The translations under genes and the position numbers were made by a program. A stretch of DNA of 36,429 nucleotides from Verrucomicrobiia bacterium (lineage in GTDB: Bacteria; Verrucomicrobiota; Verrucomicrobiia; Limisphaerales; DSYF01), in NCBI GenBank assembly GCA_035765895.1, contig DASTWL010000066.1:1-36429 (forward strand), written 5' to 3'. The notes under the pieces are model-generated. The model did not search any database. It was not told where the DNA came from and saw nothing but the letters and a program-made list of their open reading frames with translations. Positions 7,995 to 18,300 of this stretch are shown one piece after another; position 1 is the stretch's first letter, and each line of letters starts with the position of its first letter.

Positions 7995-10900
7995 ATGATT
8001 TCCTTGCGGCGGCTCATGGCGGGGATCGCTTTTGCCCTGGCGGGCTCGCTGGCGCTGGCCAACGACCCCGGCGGCGGGGCGAACGGCGTCGGCGCCAACG
8101 TCACGCTCACCAGCAGCGGCGGGAATGTCATTCTGGCTAACGGCATCATCTCCGCGACCATTGCCACCAACAACGCCAAGGTCACCTCGTATTTGTTCAA
8201 CGGCCGGCAGATGCTGGATGCCAGCGGGCTGATTTATTACAGCATGGACGGCGGCACGAGCTACGAGCAGCCGGCCAATTGCGTTTACCGCGTCGCCACG
8301 AACACCACAGATATGGTGGACATTTCGTGCCGGGTGACCTGGGCGGACCACACCAACCGCGTTCACGCGTTCGACATCGACGTGCATTACGTCCTGCGCC
8401 GCGGCGACACGGGCCTTTACGGCTACGCCGTTTTAAGCCATCCGGAGACCTATCCGGCGACCGGTGTGGGCGAGTGGCGCCTGGTCTGGAAGCTGCCGCA
8501 CACTTCAACCGACTGGACCTTTGAACGGATTTACGTCGATGCGCTGCGAAACTGGTATTGGGGCACCTACCAGGATTTTACGGCGGAAGCCGCCACTGGC
8601 ATTGCTGAAGTGGGGCTGCTGACAACCGGTCTGCGTGCGGGGCAATACGACTGCAAATACGAGTATTCGGCCGACTACCAGAAAATCGGCTGCTGGGGCC
8701 ACGCGAGCGATACGAACGGAGTCGGCGTCTGGGTGGTTCTCGGCGGCTGTGATTATTTGAACGACGGTCCGACGAAGAACGACCTCACGCTCGCTGAGTC
8801 CTACAATCTGCTTCATTTCGGCCGTAATCATTACAACGGCTCCGGGACGAGCGTTGCGGCGGGGGAAAACTGGTCCAAAATCTATGGGCCGTATCTGCTT
8901 TATTGCAACCAGACCGCGGCTGGCGCCGGTGCGGGCGACGTCCTGTGGGCGGACGCCCGAGCGCAGGTGCAGGCGGAGGTTGCCGCGTGGCCTTACGCGT
9001 GGCTGAGCGACAACACGAATTATCCCGTGGGTGCTTCCCGCGGTGCAGTTTCGGGCCGGTTCAGCGTGAACGATCCGCTCAAGCCATCGCTCGCCGCCGG
9101 CACGAACACCTGGATCGGGCTGGCGCAGCCAGATCCGGCCAGCAACTGGCAGTTCGACTCGAAACATTACCAGTATTGGACGCATCCGGATGCCGCGGGG
9201 CATTTTGTGGTTCCAGCGGTGCGGCCCGGAATTTACACGCTTTACGCCTTCACCGACGGCGCCGTGGGCGAATTTTCGCAGCCGAACGTCGTTGTGAGTG
9301 CCGGCGCGACGAACGCGCTCGGTGACGTGACGTGGACCGTGCCGCATCCCGGCGGGCGAATCGCGTGGGAGATTGGCGTGCCGGATCGTTCCGCAACCGA
9401 GTTTCGTCACGGCCACACCGATTATTGGTATCCGTTCCTGTGGAACACGATTTCCAATGAATGGTCGAACCCGCTCGAATACTTCGTCGGCACGAGCAAC
9501 TGGACCAATGACTGGAACTACGTTCATCCCGGCTATCTGGCTGGCGGCACTTGGAGCGGTTGGAAGTGGCGGATTCATTTCACCCTGACCAATCTGCCGT
9601 CGAGCGGCAGCGCGACGCTGACGATTGCGTGGGCCAGCGCCGATTCCGCGGCGGAGCAGGTGTTCGTGAACAACGAGAGCAGCGCGCTTGCGGATTTTTA
9701 TCCGTCCTGCCTGGGCGGCCCGACCGGCGGAAACGCGCACATCCGCGAAGGCATCCATGCCAAATACGGCGTGGATTACGTGACCATTCCGCTGTCGGCG
9801 CTGCAACTGGGCACCAATATCATCACGCTGGTCGAGCGGCGCACCGGTGGCGCCACGCAGCATGTCATGTATGACTACGTGAGCCTCGAATTGCCCGGTG
9901 CTCCGCCGACGCCGCCCTCGGGCCGCAGCCTCACTTGGGTGGGCGGCAGCAATGCCAACACCTGGGATCTCACCAACACGTTGAACTGGCTCATCACCTC
10001 GAACGGCGCACCGGCCACTTTTACAAATGGCGACAACGTCGCATTCGACGACAGCGGCAACAACAGTGTTCCCGTCACGAAAACCGGTTCACTGTCGCCG
10101 GGCCTGTTGACCGTGACGGGTAACAAAACCTGGACCCTTGGCGGTCCGGGTTCGCTGGATGGCTCGATGACGTTGTTCAAAACTGGAACGAACCGGCTGG
10201 TGTTGAACGGCACCAACAACTTCACCGGTGGCACGACCTTGGATGACGGCGTCCTGCAACTTGGCACCGGCGAACTCAGCAACGCGGGCATCGGGGTGGG
10301 GCCAATCACGTTCACCGGCGGCACGCTGCAACTGAATGGTTACGGCATCCCGGACAACGGCACGACCGCCTACGGCGCGCTGCCCAATCATCTGGTTGTG
10401 GCCGCGGGCGAATCCGGCACGATTCTCTGCCCGCAACGCATCGGCGGCGCCGGGCTTGGCGGTTCGCTCACCGGTGCCGGCACCTTGAATTTGAAGGTGG
10501 ATTACGTCCGCGGCCAGATCAGTGGCGACTGGTCCGGGTTCAACGGCCTGCTCAACGTCAGCCCCCGCAACACCAGCGGTGATCTGCGCTTTGCCAATGG
10601 GAATCCGGGCCTGCGCGCGGCAGCCATCAATCTTTCCGGGGGCGTCAGCTTCTATCTCATCAATCATTTCTACGGCTCGACCACGTTTGCCATCGGGTCG
10701 CTGGCCGGTCCGGCGAACACGTCGCTGGCCTCCGGCTCCGATGTGGGCGGGCGCATCGCCACCTTCCGCGTGGGCGGACGCAACGACGACGCCACCTTTG
10801 CCGGCAGCATTCGCGACAGCACGGGCGCCACAGGGATCACCAAAGTCGGTGCTGGCAGGTGGACCTTGAGCGGAACCAACACCTATTCCGGTTTGACAGC

Positions 10901-11504
10901 CGTGGCGGCCGGCACGTTGCAGGTGGTGGGCGTGATTTCGAACAACAGTCTCGTCGTGGTTTCCAATGGCGCCACGCTGGATTTGCCGGGCGTGATCACG
11001 GCCAATACGGTCCAGATCAACGCGGGCGGCTTTTTGACGGGCTGCGGCACGCTCAATGGCAATTTGCTGAACGATGGGACGGTGGTTTCCGACTGCGGCG
11101 CACCGGGGCGATTGACCATCTTTGGCAACGTGACCAACAACGGCACGCTGCAATGTCTCGTGGGCAGCGGCCTGCAGGTGAGCGGTGTGTTCGTGAACAA
11201 CGGTCTGCTGGACCTGCTGACGGGCGCGCCTGGTTTGCCGGTGAACTTCATCAACAACGGCGTGGTGCTCGATCGGAGCAACCTGGTCGTGGCAGGACTA
11301 GCGCTGGTGGGGATGGATTTGGAAGTGCGCGTTCAATCCTACGCGGGGCACGGCTATCAATTGCAGCGCACCGCGTCGCTGGCGACGCCCGAATGGCAGA
11401 ACGTCGGCGCAGCCCAGGACGGCGATGGCACGGTGTTGACCTTCACCGACGCGGGCGGCGCGACCGTGCCGCAGGGTTTTTATCGCTTTGCAGTGACGCC
11501 CTGA
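7995..11504 (+). CDS. Rhamnogalacturonan lyase (PL4-like) fused to autotransporter-associated beta-strand repeats
   Basis: The 1169-residue protein has a signal peptide (1-22, cleaved after ALA). Residues of about 30-330 look like the beta-sandwich catalytic domain of PL4 rhamnogalacturonan endolyases, including GEWRLVWKLPH and RNWYWGTYQDF, the kind of segment that carries the basic and Tyr catalytic residues of that family. About 340-440 matches the FnIII-like second domain (HFVVPAVRPGIYTLYAF) and about 450-630 the CBM-like third domain. From about 645 to 1080 come repeats of the autotransporter-associated beta-strand type (GGTTLDDGVLQLG near 743 and TAVAAGTLQVVG near 960). A small C-terminal domain (YQLQRTASL...GFYRF) is common on verrucomicrobial secreted proteins. 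No autotransporter barrel is present. The enzyme would cleave the rhamnose-galacturonate backbone outside the cell or at the surface. Confidence 0.82.
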   Translation: MISLRRLMAGIAFALAGSLALANDPGGGANGVGANVTLTSSGGNVILANGIISATIATNNAKVTSYLFNGRQMLDASGLIYYSMDGGTSYEQPANCVYRVATNTTDMVDISCRVTWADHTNRVHAFDIDVHYVLRRGDTGLYGYAVLSHPETYPATGVGEWRLVWKLPHTSTDWTFERIYVDALRNWYWGTYQDFTAEAATGIAEVGLLTTGLRAGQYDCKYEYSADYQKIGCWGHASDTNGVGVWVVLGGCDYLNDGPTKNDLTLAESYNLLHFGRNHYNGSGTSVAAGENWSKIYGPYLLYCNQTAAGAGAGDVLWADARAQVQAEVAAWPYAWLSDNTNYPVGASRGAVSGRFSVNDPLKPSLAAGTNTWIGLAQPDPASNWQFDSKHYQYWTHPDAAGHFVVPAVRPGIYTLYAFTDGAVGEFSQPNVVVSAGATNALGDVTWTVPHPGGRIAWEIGVPDRSATEFRHGHTDYWYPFLWNTISNEWSNPLEYFVGTSNWTNDWNYVHPGYLAGGTWSGWKWRIHFTLTNLPSSGSATLTIAWASADSAAEQVFVNNESSALADFYPSCLGGPTGGNAHIREGIHAKYGVDYVTIPLSALQLGTNIITLVERRTGGATQHVMYDYVSLELPGAPPTPPSGRSLTWVGGSNANTWDLTNTLNWLITSNGAPATFTNGDNVAFDDSGNNSVPVTKTGSLSPGLLTVTGNKTWTLGGPGSLDGSMTLFKTGTNRLVLNGTNNFTGGTTLDDGVLQLGTGELSNAGIGVGPITFTGGTLQLNGYGIPDNGTTAYGALPNHLVVAAGESGTILCPQRIGGAGLGGSLTGAGTLNLKVDYVRGQISGDWSGFNGLLNVSPRNTSGDLRFANGNPGLRAAAINLSGGVSFYLINHFYGSTTFAIGSLAGPANTSLASGSDVGGRIATFRVGGRNDDATFAGSIRDSTGATGITKVGAGRWTLSGTNTYSGLTAVAAGTLQVVGVISNNSLVVVSNGATLDLPGVITANTVQINAGGFLTGCGTLNGNLLNDGTVVSDCGAPGRLTIFGNVTNNGTLQCLVGSGLQVSGVFVNNGLLDLLTGAPGLPVNFINNGVVLDRSNLVVAGLALVGMDLEVRVQSYAGHGYQLQRTASLATPEWQNVGAAQDGDGTVLTFTDAGGATVPQGFYRFAVTP

Positions 11505-11520
11505 AGGCGCGCGTGAATTC

Positions 11521-11548
11521 TTGAATGACGCGCGGCGTCTGGCAGGAT
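11521..11548 (+). promoter_or_regulatory. Possible promoter of the SGNH esterase gene
   Basis: TTGAAT (11521-11526) could act as -35 and CAGGAT (11543-11548) as a weak -10 with a 16-base spacer. The ATG at 11556 follows 7 bases after the -10, which again fits a leaderless start. If real, translation would begin at 11556 rather than 11547. The -10 match is poor (only the A2 and the final A-T agree). Confidence 0.25.
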
Positions 11549-12932
11549 GCAGCGCATGCACGCCAATCAAGCCCCCCTGAAATCCAAACTGCTTCGTCTT
11601 GTCTCTCGTGTCGCCGCCGTTCTGACGGTGACCGCGACCCTGGCGCTGGCCGGCCGCTCAGCCGCGGTGCCCCCGCCTGCGACCTATGAACCCAAGCCGG
11701 AGGATCCATATTTCCTGAAATTCAACCCGTGTCTCGCGCCGCAACCCGGCCCGCTGTTGCTCAAGGAGGGAGACCGCCTGGCCATCATCGGCGACTCGAT
11801 CACCGAGCAGAAGATGTATTCGCGGATCATGGAGGATTACCTGACCGTGTGCGTGCCGCAGTTGAAAATCACCACGCGCCAGTTCGGTTGGAGCGGGGAA
11901 ACCGCGGAGGGCTTTCTCCAGCGCATGACCAATGACTGTCTCCGCTTCCATCCGACGGTTGCCACGCTCGCCTATGGCATGAACGACTTCCGCTATCGTC
12001 CGTTCGACCTTCTGAACAGCGAATGGTATCGCGCGAATTACACGGCCGTGGTGCGCAGCCTCAAGGCCGAAGGCGCGCGGGTGGTGCTCGGTGCGCCCGG
12101 CTGCGTCGGCAAGGTGCCAAGCTGGACCAGGTCCGACGCCTATTCGCTGGACGAGCTGAACGTCAGCCTGTGCGCGTTTCGTGACATCGACATCGAGATC
12201 GCGGCGGATGAAGACACGCGTTTTGCCGATGTGTTTTGGACCATGTTCAAGGCCGGCCACGAGGCCCGGCAGCGCTTTGGCACGGCGGACGCGCCCTACA
12301 TGGTTTCCGGCCATGACGGCGTGCATCCAGGCTGGGCGGGACATTTGGTGATGGCCTACACGTTTCTGCGGTCGCTCGGTCTGGATGGCGACATCGGCAC
12401 CTTCACGGTCGATCTGGCCGCCAACCAGGCGGAAGCCAGCGCGGGCCACACCATCGAAAGCTTTCAAAATGGCGAACTGACCGTGACAAGCGCGCGGTAT
12501 CCATATTGCGCCACGGGTGAAACGAACAGCGACAATTCCATCCGCTCGGGCATGGAAATCGTGCCGTTCAATCAGGAGTTGAACCGCCTGATGCTGGTTG
12601 CGAAGAACGGAACGGCGCCAAAGTATCAGGTCACGTGGGGAACAGAATCGCGGGTTTACACCAGCGCGCAGCTCGCGGCGGGCGTCAACCTCGCGGCCGA
12701 TTTCGCGGTCAATCCGTTCTCTGACGCCTTCAATCGCGTGGACACCGCCGTCAAGGCCAAGCAGGAATACGAGACGAAGCAAATCAAGAGCATCTTCCAT
12801 GGAGCGGAAGGCAAACAGGACATGGAAGCGGCGGTGAAACGCACCGAGACCGAGCGCGCTCCACTGGCAGCGGCCGTTGCCAACGCGGTCGTGCCCGTGA
12901 CGCACACCATCAAAATCCGGGCCGCCGAGTAA
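11547..12932 (+). CDS. SGNH/GDSL hydrolase, probable exported carbohydrate esterase
   Basis: The protein has 461 residues with an N-terminal export signal (about 1-40, RVAAVLTVTATLALAG core). The four SGNH blocks are all visible: GDSIT with Ser84, a Gly in GWSGETAEGF (block II), Asn146 in YGMNDF (block III), and Asp257-x-x-His260 in DGVHPGWAGH (block V). The enzyme should therefore be an active serine esterase. The residues after 270 form an added beta-rich domain seen in related planctomycete and verrucomicrobial proteins, and the C-terminal part is rich in Lys, Glu and Ala. Placed between a rhamnogalacturonan lyase and a GH95 enzyme, deacetylation of pectic sugars is the most likely job; this is inferred from context. 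An alternative start is the ATG at 11556. Confidence 0.83.
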   Translation: MQRMHANQAPLKSKLLRLVSRVAAVLTVTATLALAGRSAAVPPPATYEPKPEDPYFLKFNPCLAPQPGPLLLKEGDRLAIIGDSITEQKMYSRIMEDYLTVCVPQLKITTRQFGWSGETAEGFLQRMTNDCLRFHPTVATLAYGMNDFRYRPFDLLNSEWYRANYTAVVRSLKAEGARVVLGAPGCVGKVPSWTRSDAYSLDELNVSLCAFRDIDIEIAADEDTRFADVFWTMFKAGHEARQRFGTADAPYMVSGHDGVHPGWAGHLVMAYTFLRSLGLDGDIGTFTVDLAANQAEASAGHTIESFQNGELTVTSARYPYCATGETNSDNSIRSGMEIVPFNQELNRLMLVAKNGTAPKYQVTWGTESRVYTSAQLAAGVNLAADFAVNPFSDAFNRVDTAVKAKQEYETKQIKSIFHGAEGKQDMEAAVKRTETERAPLAAAVANAVVPVTHTIKIRAAE

Positions 12933-12962
12933 AACGAATTCTGAAACAGCGTGACAGAACTC

Positions 12963-15344
12963 ATGAACACGAGGCGTTGGTTGCAATGGTTGTTGTTGGC
13001 CGGGGTGATGGCGGGCGGGCTCACGTTGAGCCCGTCGCTCCGGGCGGATGCGCCCGACACCACCCTCTGGTATCAACAGCCGGCCCGGAATTGGAACGAG
13101 GCCCTGCCGGTCGGCAATGGCCGGCTGGGGGCGATGCTCTTTGGCGGCGTGACGGACGAGCGGCTCCAGTTGAACGAGGACTCGCTCTGGTCCGGCGCAC
13201 CCCAGGATGCGGACAATCCCAGGATGCGCGCCGCGCTGCCGCAGATTCGTGAGCTGCTGTTCGCCGGAAAATACGCCGAAGCCCAACGGCTCGCCGACCG
13301 CACACTGGTCTGCGTGGGGCCCGGCTCGGGCAGCGGGCAAGGGCGCAAGGTGGCCTATGGTTGTTATCAGACGCTCGGCGATTTGCACCTGGTCTTCAGC
13401 GGGGCCACCAACGTCACGCCAAAAAACTATCGTCGTGACCTTGACCTGGGCATGGCCACATCTCGCGTGAGTTACGAATTGAACGGCGTGAAGTTCGAGC
13501 GCGAAGTGTTCGCCAGTCATCCGGATCAGGTTCTCGTGGTCCGCCTGACGGCGAATCGTCCGGGCGCACTGGACTTCACCGCCCGGCTGTCGCGACCCGA
13601 GGCGGCGGAAATCGAACCGGCTGGACCGGACCAGTTGCTGATGCATGGCCAGATGTGGAATGGCACAAACTGGACGGGCATGAAATTCGCCGCCCGCCTT
13701 CAGGCTCAAGTCGAAGGCGGCCGGGTTTCCAGTTCAACCAACGGTTTGGAAATCACGCACGCCAACGCGGTGACGCTGCTGCTGACGGCGGCCACCGATT
13801 ACACGATGCAACTGCCCGACTGGCGCCACGGTGACTCCGAGGCCAAGACGGCCGAACAATTGCAGGCCGCCGCCGCCAGATCGGTTGCAAGTCTCCGCGC
13901 CGCGCATGTGAAGGATTACCAGGCCCTGTTTCGGCGTGTGACCCTGGATTTGGGACGGACGGAGGCGGCGAAAAAGCCCACCGACGAGCGGTTGCAGGCG
14001 GTCAAGAACGGCGGCTTTGACCCGTCGCTCATCACGCTTTACTACAACTTCGGCCGGTATCTGCTGATCAGTTCCTCGCGCCCCGGCGGCATGCCGGCCA
14101 ACCTGCAGGGGCTTTGGGCTGATGGCCTCCAGACGCCGTGGAATTGCGATTACCACGCGAACATCAATCTGCAGATGATTTACTGGCCCGCGGAAACCGC
14201 CAACCTTCCAGAGTGCTTCGAGCCACTCGACCGCTACATCGCTTTTCTCACCGGACCCGGCGCGAAGTCGGCGCAGGTGAATTACGGCGCGCGCGGCTGG
14301 ACGGTGCACACGCTCGCCAACGTCTGGGGCTTTACGTCGCCCAGCGAATCGCCGTCGTGGGGCATGACGCCCTCCGCCGGCGCCTGGCTCGCCCAACATT
14401 TGTGGGAGCATTTCGCGTTCAGTCAGGACACAAATTACCTCCGGCGCGTGCTGCCGATTCTGCGCGGCTCGGCGGAATTCAGTCTCGACTGGCTCGTGCC
14501 CGATCCTGGGACCGGCAAGCTGGTGGCCGGCCCGGCGACGTCGCCGGAAAATCATTTCATTACCGCTGACGGACAGAACGGTTCGTTGTGCATGGGCCCG
14601 ACGGTGGAACAGGAAATTGTCTGGGACGCGTTTACCAACTACCTCGAAGCCGCGCAGATTCTCGGTGTGCATGAGCCTGTGGTGGCGGAAGTCGAAGGCG
14701 CGCTGGGCAAACTGCGCGGTCCGCAAATCGGCAGCGACGGGCGGCTCATGGAATGGTCGGAGGAGTTCAAGGAACCGGAGCCGGGTCATCGTCATGTTTC
14801 GCATCTTTTTGCGCTCCATCCCGGGCGCGAAATCACACTCCGGGGCACCCCGACGCTGGCGGCCGCCGCGCGCAAGTCGCTCGAATACCGCCTCGCCCAC
14901 GGCGGCGGACACACCGGCTGGAGTCGGGCCTGGGTGGTCAACTTTTGGGCGCGCCTCGGCGACGGGGAGCAGGCCGGCGACAACCTTCAGGCGTTGCTCG
15001 CAAAATCCACGATGCTGAACCTGTTCGACACCCATCCGCCGTTCCAGATCGATGGCAACTTCGGCGGCGTGGCGGGCGTCTGCGAAATGCTTCTGCAGAG
15101 TGAGAATGGCGAAATCGAATTGTTGCCGGCCTTGCCAAAATCCTGGGCGAACGGATCGGTCAAAGGGCTGCGGGCGCGCGGCGGCTTCGAGGTCGATCTG
15201 GCGTGGCGCGCTGGCCGGCTCGCTTCCGCAGAAATCCGCGGTGCCGCGGGCACGCCTTGCCAGGTGCGGCTCGGCGACAAGGTTGTGAACGTGAAATTGA
15301 ATTCGCGCGGGACGGCGAGGCTGGATGCGAATTTGAACCCTTGA
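12963..15344 (+). CDS. Glycoside hydrolase family 95 (alpha-L-fucosidase / alpha-L-galactosidase type)
   Basis: The 793-residue protein starts at the ATG at 12963, directly before a signal peptide ([19 protein letters not shown]). The N-terminal domain has the GH95 hallmarks [19 protein letters not shown] and LNEDSLWSG. The (alpha/alpha)6 catalytic domain shows HANINLQM (Asn400 and Asn402, matching the paired Asn that position water in the Bifidobacterium fucosidase AfcA), [12 protein letters not shown] (Glu549/Glu551, region of the catalytic acid) and [12 protein letters not shown] (Asp697, matching the AfcA activating Asp). It releases alpha-linked L-fucose or L-galactose by inversion. A usually conserved Asn in QMNYWPAE is Ile here. 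It ends 6 bases before the next gene, so the two are surely co-transcribed. Confidence 0.92.
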   Translation: MNTRRWLQWLLLAGVMAGGLTLSPSLRADAPDTTLWYQQPARNWNEALPVGNGRLGAMLFGGVTDERLQLNEDSLWSGAPQDADNPRMRAALPQIRELLFAGKYAEAQRLADRTLVCVGPGSGSGQGRKVAYGCYQTLGDLHLVFSGATNVTPKNYRRDLDLGMATSRVSYELNGVKFEREVFASHPDQVLVVRLTANRPGALDFTARLSRPEAAEIEPAGPDQLLMHGQMWNGTNWTGMKFAARLQAQVEGGRVSSSTNGLEITHANAVTLLLTAATDYTMQLPDWRHGDSEAKTAEQLQAAAARSVASLRAAHVKDYQALFRRVTLDLGRTEAAKKPTDERLQAVKNGGFDPSLITLYYNFGRYLLISSSRPGGMPANLQGLWADGLQTPWNCDYHANINLQMIYWPAETANLPECFEPLDRYIAFLTGPGAKSAQVNYGARGWTVHTLANVWGFTSPSESPSWGMTPSAGAWLAQHLWEHFAFSQDTNYLRRVLPILRGSAEFSLDWLVPDPGTGKLVAGPATSPENHFITADGQNGSLCMGPTVEQEIVWDAFTNYLEAAQILGVHEPVVAEVEGALGKLRGPQIGSDGRLMEWSEEFKEPEPGHRHVSHLFALHPGREITLRGTPTLAAAARKSLEYRLAHGGGHTGWSRAWVVNFWARLGDGEQAGDNLQALLAKSTMLNLFDTHPPFQIDGNFGGVAGVCEMLLQSENGEIELLPALPKSWANGSVKGLRARGGFEVDLAWRAGRLASAEIRGAAGTPCQVRLGDKVVNVKLNSRGTARLDANLNP

Positions 15345-15350
15345 GCGCGT

Positions 15351-18300
15351 GTGCCGGATCGCTTTCTCCTGAATGCCCGGCCGCGGGGCGGGCGACCTTC
15401 TCGGCCATTGCGGTGGTCCTCGTTTGCCCCGCAAAGGCGCCACGGCCTGCTCTGGCTCCTGCTCGTTGGTCTGGTCGCCTCCGCGGCGGAAAATCCGGTT
15501 GAACTCGGTCCCAATGGCCGGCCGGTCAACCTCGTTGAAAACATTGACCGGCCATTGCGTTACACGCCGGTCGGCACGGACTTTGTCATCACGAACGGCG
15601 CCGAGTATTTCAACCGGCCGCTTTACGGGAACAATTCCGCGTTTCGCGTGGATGCGGGGGATCGCCCGGAGTTTTCGCTCTACTTGCCCGGGCGCGGCGG
15701 CAATTTGCGGCTGGGTCTGAAGACGCCGCTCGGCATCAAATGGCTCAACGACGCGGACCAGATCATCGCGCGCTATCGTCCGGGCGCGATGGAATACACC
15801 GTCCGTGATCCCGTGTTGATGAGCCTGCGCACGCTTCACCTGACCGCGCTGCCGCTGAGCGGACGTCAGGGCTTCATTGTTCGCGCCGAGGCCAATTCCG
15901 CGTGGATGGATGTTGAACTCATCTGGGCTTACGGCGGCGCCAACGGGATGAAAGGACGTCGCGGGGGCGACATCGGCTGCGAACGCGAACCCGTGGCTCA
16001 ATTTTTTCAACTTCAAACCGGGCAATGCGCCGGGAGCGAATTTGCCGTTGCCTCGAATACCTTTACGCTGCGCACCAAGACCGCAACCATCGCCGGTGCG
16101 GCATCCGCCGGCACGGTATTGTCCCTCGGCAATGCCGCCGAGTGGGCACACCCCGACCAACTGCTGGCTGATATCGGAAGCACTTCAGACAGGTCGATCA
16201 ACGACTTTCCCGTGCTGGTGGGACGCGTGCGACTGTCGCACGAATCGCCCGTGTTTCTCGTTTTGCAGCCCGTGACACCGGGGCTGGCGCCCCTTCAACC
16301 CGATCAACTTGCGGACGCCTTCGACGCGGCCGCCGCCCGTCGTCAAGGGGTGGCTGGGCGCGTCACGGTGAAAACGCCGGATCCTTTCATCAATGCCGCC
16401 GCCGCGGCGTTGAATGTCGCGGCCGACGGCATTTGGGATGAGGCACAACAATCCTTCATGCACGGTGCGGTGGCGTGGCGCATGCGGCTGCTCGGCTGGC
16501 GCGGCGCGCATGCCGGCGACGCGCTGGGCTGGCACGAGCGCACCGCTGCGCATCTGACCGGCTTTGCCCGGCAGCAAAACACCAATCCCATTCCGGCCAC
16601 ACTGCCGCCCGCGGATGCCGGCGCGAATCTCTCCCGCAACGAAGCGGCGTTGCACAGCAATGGCGATCTGACGCGCAGCCACTACGACATGAACCTGGTC
16701 GCGGTGGATGCGTTGTTCCGGCACCTGTTGTGGACCGGCGACCGCGCTTTTGCGGAAAGCATGTGGCCCGTGATCGAACGGCACCTTGCATGGGAACGGC
16801 GGCTCTTCCGGCGGGAGTTTGGTCCGGACAAGCTGCCGCTCTACGAAGGATACGCGTGCATTTGGGCCAGCGACGACCTGGCCTACAACGGGGGCGGGGC
16901 GGCGCACGCCTCAGCTTACAACTACTATCACAACCGGATGGCGGCGCGGGTGGCGCGCTGGCTGGGCAAGGATCCGTCGCCTTATGACCACGAAGCGGAG
17001 TTGATCGCACGCGCGATGCAGAAATATCTCTGGCTGCCGCGCGAGGGCAGTTTCGCGGAGTGGAAGGACTGGCTCGGCCGGCAACAGGTTCACCCGGCTG
17101 CCGCGCTCTGGACGTTTTATCACACGCTGGATTCCGAAGCGTCCACGCCGCAGGAAGCGTGGCGGATGAGCCGGTTCGTGGACACGCATTTTCCGCGCAT
17201 CCCGGTGCGCGGCCCGGGTGTGCCCGAAGGAAACTTCACGTTGCCGACCACCACGTGGATGCCCTACACATGGTCGCTCAACAATGTGGTGATGGCGGAG
17301 TCCATGCACACCTCGCTCGCGTATTGGCAGGCCGGGCGAAGCGACGCGGCGTTCCCCCTCTTCAAGGGCGCGCTGCTCGACAGCATGTATCTCGGGCTGT
17401 GTCCGGGGAACGTTGGCATGTGCACCGCCTACGACGCCTATCGCGGGGAGTCGCAACGCGATTTTGCCGACGGCGTGGGGGCCACGTCCCGTGCGCTGAT
17501 CGAAGGCTTGTTTGGCATCAAGCCAGATGCGCTGGCAGGCGTGCTGCGCATTGAACCGGGTTTTCCCGCGGCCTGGGACCATGCCACGCTGGAGCATCCC
17601 GATGTGTCGTTCCAATTCAGGCGCGACGGATCGAGCGAAACCTACATTGTGGATGCCCATTTCCCGCGACCGATGGCGTTGCGCTTAAACGTGGCGGCAT
17701 TGGGTGAAGCTGTGGCTGCCGTGACCGTAAATGGCGTTCCGGCGAAATGGGAAACGGCCACCGGCGACCCCGGGTGGCCGCGTGTGGCAATTGCCGCGCC
17801 GGCGGCACCCCATCAGGAGGTGAAAATTGCCTGGCAGGGTGGACCGGTGACGATGAGCAAACCGCTGGCGGCAGTTGAACCGCCTGTGACCGCCTCATCG
17901 CAATCCGCCCCGGTGAATTGGCACACGCCGATACTGCCGGCAGCAACCTTTGCCTGTGTGGATCTCTCGCCGCTCTTCAATGATTCGGTCACGCAGATTT
18001 TCCGGCATGAGTATCTGGCGCCGCGCTCGCCCTTCTGTTCACTGGCAGCCCCGAAGCAGGGCATCGGCAGCTGGTGTCATCCGAATGACTCGTTCGACGT
18101 GGATGATTCCGGTCTGCGCGCGGTGGCGGCCGCCCAGGGCAACCGCATCCTGCTGCCCAATGGCATCCCGCTGGCCACGCCCGGCGCGGCGGACAGCCGC
18201 AACATCGCGTTCGTGTCGCAGTGGAACAATTTCCCCGACGAAGTGACGCTGCCGTTGCGCGGCCGATCCTCGCACGCTTATTTGCTGATGGCGGGTTCGA

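Noticed and set aside
11658-16160. Long minus-strand open frames (683 residues at 11658-13709 and 808 residues at 13734-16160)
   Set aside because: They run antisense to the SGNH, GH95 and DUF4450 genes, which have clear families and motifs. The antisense translations show none.
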